DNA from: Bombyx mori
Taxonomy: Eukaryota; Arthropoda; Insecta; Lepidoptera; Bombycidae
Length of the DNA: 64,000 nt
NCBI RefSeq assembly: GCF_030269925.1
Contig: NC_085135.1
Span: 3,410,753 to 3,474,752 of the forward strand
Direction of reading: 5' to 3'
Position numbers and translations under genes: made by a program. The notes below the pieces were generated by a model. It was not told the origin of the DNA and did no database searches. It was given only the letters and a program-made list of their open reading frames with translations. Positions 62,180 to 64,000 of the stretch are shown in pieces. Each line of letters begins with the position of its first letter. Within the stretch, counting starts at the first letter, position 1.

Positions 62180-63135
62180 TTTTTTTTTTTTTTTTATCCT
62201 ACCTAAGCTGATAGCCTTGAGAGGCTATGTCAGCGTAACCCTAACTTTAGTAGGTGAGCTCACGGGGCTCAACCTGACGATGTTGCTAACACGAACCCTA
62301 GCAAGAGCCGTGCTTCGCAGAATCTACCACCGGATCGGAAACGCGACCCACTGAGAAGATCCGGCGAGAAACTCAGTGGGCTGTGTCTGAGAGTTAATTT
62401 ACTAGTCGAGCCCTTCGTCGCAAGCGACGGGTTCGACGAGAACGGTGACCGGTGCTTGAAGTACCTAAAAGCACCGTTAGTGGATCGGGAGGATCCGAGA
62501 TGACCTGTTTTGGGCGACGTCGACTGCTTTCCATTCTGTCCGCAGGATCGGGAATGTAGTTACCGGCGGCCACGATGAGAGGGTTCTCGTGTCGTGCCGC
62601 TTTATCGAAGTGGCGCATGGACGCCGACTGCAGATACTTACTGATGGACTCTAAGTCCAGGTCGTCATGGAGGTCGACGTTCCTGACGAACCACGGGGCT
62701 CCGACGGCTATCCTGCAAAAACGGGATTGAATGACTTGGAATGATTTCAAGTGTATGCGGGCCGCGTGAGCGAACACTACACTTGCATAGGTCATGACGG
62801 GGCGTATGCAAGTTTTGTAGAGTGTCACCTTATTTCTAAGGGACATTTTACTTCGCCTACATATCATCGGGTAGAGACGTCCTAGAATGAAGGCGGCACG
62901 GTCGCGTACCGTCTTGATGTGGGGGCGGAATGTCATCCTACTGTCGAGGGTGACGCCTAAATATTTGACCTTCGGGGCCCACGGTATGGGCTGGTCGAAC
63001 ATCGTGATCGGGCGAACGGCGGGGGCGGGGGTATTGACGCGCCTAGTCGGGAGGGGGATGCTCAGCGTGGTGTTCGGAGGGCGACCCCTTTTGAAGAGCA
63101 CCGCTGTGCTTTTCGTGGGGTTGATGTGTGATTTA
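62180..63135 (-). mobile_element. Family A-like LINE inserted in E2 pol
   Basis: A T-run (62180-62194) marks the A tail. The 3' untranslated region shares cggatcggaa, gcgacccactgagaagatcc and gagaaactcag with family A. Coding sense runs from 62394 to about 63128 with a subfamily-specific C-terminus. It is 5'-truncated after the RT catalytic box. The bases ttgatgt occur at both edges, consistent with a short target duplication, though the same bases exist in the LINE itself. Confidence 0.85.
62394..63128 (-). pseudogene. Family A-like LINE ORF2, thumb and C-terminus
   Basis: Encodes NPTKSTAVLFKRGRPPNTTL, KVKYLGVTLDSRMTFRPHIK, RDRAAFILGRLYPMICRRSK and RPVMTYASVVFAHAARIHLK, ending in an Arg-rich tail and stop. 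It lacks the catalytic part. It happens to be in frame with the E2 RT upstream, so the two read as one 399-codon open frame, but this is a fusion by insertion. Confidence 0.85.
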
Positions 63136-64000
63136 AGATCATAGCTATATATAACAATATCATCGAGATAAACGAAACACCTATTACCTTGTAGGCCAGA
63201 AAGACAATTGTTCATGAGTTTTTGGAATGTTGTAGGTGCATTTTTAAGGCCAAATGGCATTCTGTTAAATTGGAAATGACCTTGCGGCACTGAGAAAGCC
63301 GTCTTTGGTGCATCTAAGGGATCAATTAGAATTTGGTGAAAGCCTGAAGTAAGGTCGAGGGTACTGAAGTATCTGCTATTACCTAGTTGATCTAGTATTT
63401 CGGATATCTGTGGGATAGGATATGTCTCCCCAACAGTGATGTTATTTAGGTTTCTATAATCGATTACAATTCTCCAAGTTCGTTCCCCTTGTGAGTTTAG
63501 TTTTTTAGGCACGATCCATATAGGTGAGCTCCAAGGTGAGGACGATGGTTCAATTATTTTATCTTGAAGCATTTTGGTTATTTGTTTTTCCACTTCTTTC
63601 TTGTGGCATTCGGGGAAACGATAGGATTTTGTGTGGACAGGGATATCAGTAGTGGTTTTAATTTGATGTTTTAGGGCGGAAGTATAAGTTAATGCTTCTT
63701 CAGGTAAATGAAATATATCAGAATACTTACTGCAGAGTTCTGTTAAATTTTTTAGTTCTTCGACATTGAGGTGTTCAGTTCGTAATGAACTTATAACCTT
63801 TTGGGTGCGGTTATATGTATGTTCTACAGGCCCTTGGGTTAATATTGTGGCACAAGTGTGTAGTGGTTCGACTGTTAATTTTAGATTGGCATTAACATTT
63901 ATTGGGTGGTCGGATGTATTCGCAACTGTGATGTAAATTTTTTTATTTAATTTTCTTTTACTTTTACAATAAATTAGCTATTAATAAGGATTCGGATAAG
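63129..64000 (-). pseudogene. pol: E2 pol: region before RT and RT core
   Basis: Read from the window end, after a TAG near 63985, the frame gives KLNKKIYITVANTSDHPINV, the pre-RT stretch and RT motifs SSSPWSSPIWIVPKK, RIVIDYRNLNNITV, FSTLDLTSGFHQILID, FNRMPFGLKNAPTTFQ and the catalytic box CFVYLDDIVIYS. The RT core thus is complete up to the LINE insertion at about 63128. Protease and gag lie beyond the window. The TAG may be a mutation or an edge of the preceding domain. Confidence 0.83.

Larger units (their letters stand above)
57068..64000 (-). mobile_element. Errantivirus E2 (env-bearing LTR element), runs off the window
   Basis: Minus strand, from the 3' LTR (57068-57310) through env and pol to the window end; gag and the 5' LTR are outside. 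Its LTR starts TGTTATATATCCCTAAC, close to E1, and its integrase and Env are clearly related to those of E1, so both are subfamilies of one group. Env has a frameshift and pol is interrupted by a family A-like LINE. Confidence 0.88.

Overview
The window is eukaryotic and almost certainly from a moth. Three copies of a tRNA-derived SINE match what I know as Bm1 of the silkworm Bombyx mori, and the LINE, errantivirus and BEL/Pao families are typical of Lepidoptera. I recognise no host gene. Nearly every supported feature is a transposable element or a fragment of one, often nested. Such density fits heterochromatin, for example the silkworm W chromosome or a subtelomere; that placement is inference.

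Layout. 0-8.5 kb: AT-rich DNA, a 507-bp tandem repeat holding an R1-type LINE insertion, a tandem array of covarying hairpins (3.38-3.83 kb), remnants of a gypsy-type LTR element, two Bm1 SINEs (one interrupted by an R1 fragment) and a LINE tail. 8.55-22.93 kb: a non-autonomous hAT-like element with an 8-bp target duplication, holding an env-bearing errantivirus (E1, 8848-21745) whose env is split by a BEL/Pao element (14004-20931, minus strand); a third Bm1 lies in the right arm. 23.3-26.9 kb: a jockey-like LINE (family A) with a 12-bp target duplication, interrupted by a second jockey-like LINE (family B). 27.38-27.67 kb: a second hairpin array. 27.8-32.17 kb: an R1-clade LINE on the minus strand lacking its RT half. 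32.17-34.28 kb: degenerate telomere-like repeats inside an inverted repeat, then a GC-rich jockey-like LINE (family C). 34.28-37.6 kb: two family A copies, the longer one fused in frame to a second, GC-rich BEL/Pao element (37.6-41.05 kb). 41.05-50.7 kb: a family C LINE split by a nearly complete R1-clade LINE (42.3-47.35 kb, plus strand). 50.7-55.4 kb: a two-ORF CR1-like LINE (family D) carrying a 110-bp R1 tail that leaves its ORF open. 55.4-57.07 kb: unassigned DNA with a promoter-like stretch. 57.07-64 kb: a second errantivirus (E2, minus strand) whose pol is interrupted by a family A-like LINE.

How the parts relate. There is no pathway or operon. The biology is insertion history: target duplications and intact flanks give the order hAT, then E1, then BEL/Pao. 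Both LTR pairs look identical by eye, so those two insertions look recent although each element has broken reading frames. The least explained signal is the pair of hairpin arrays at 3.4 and 27.4 kb. In each, a short loop and a bulge near the loop are conserved while stems change on both sides so that pairing is kept.
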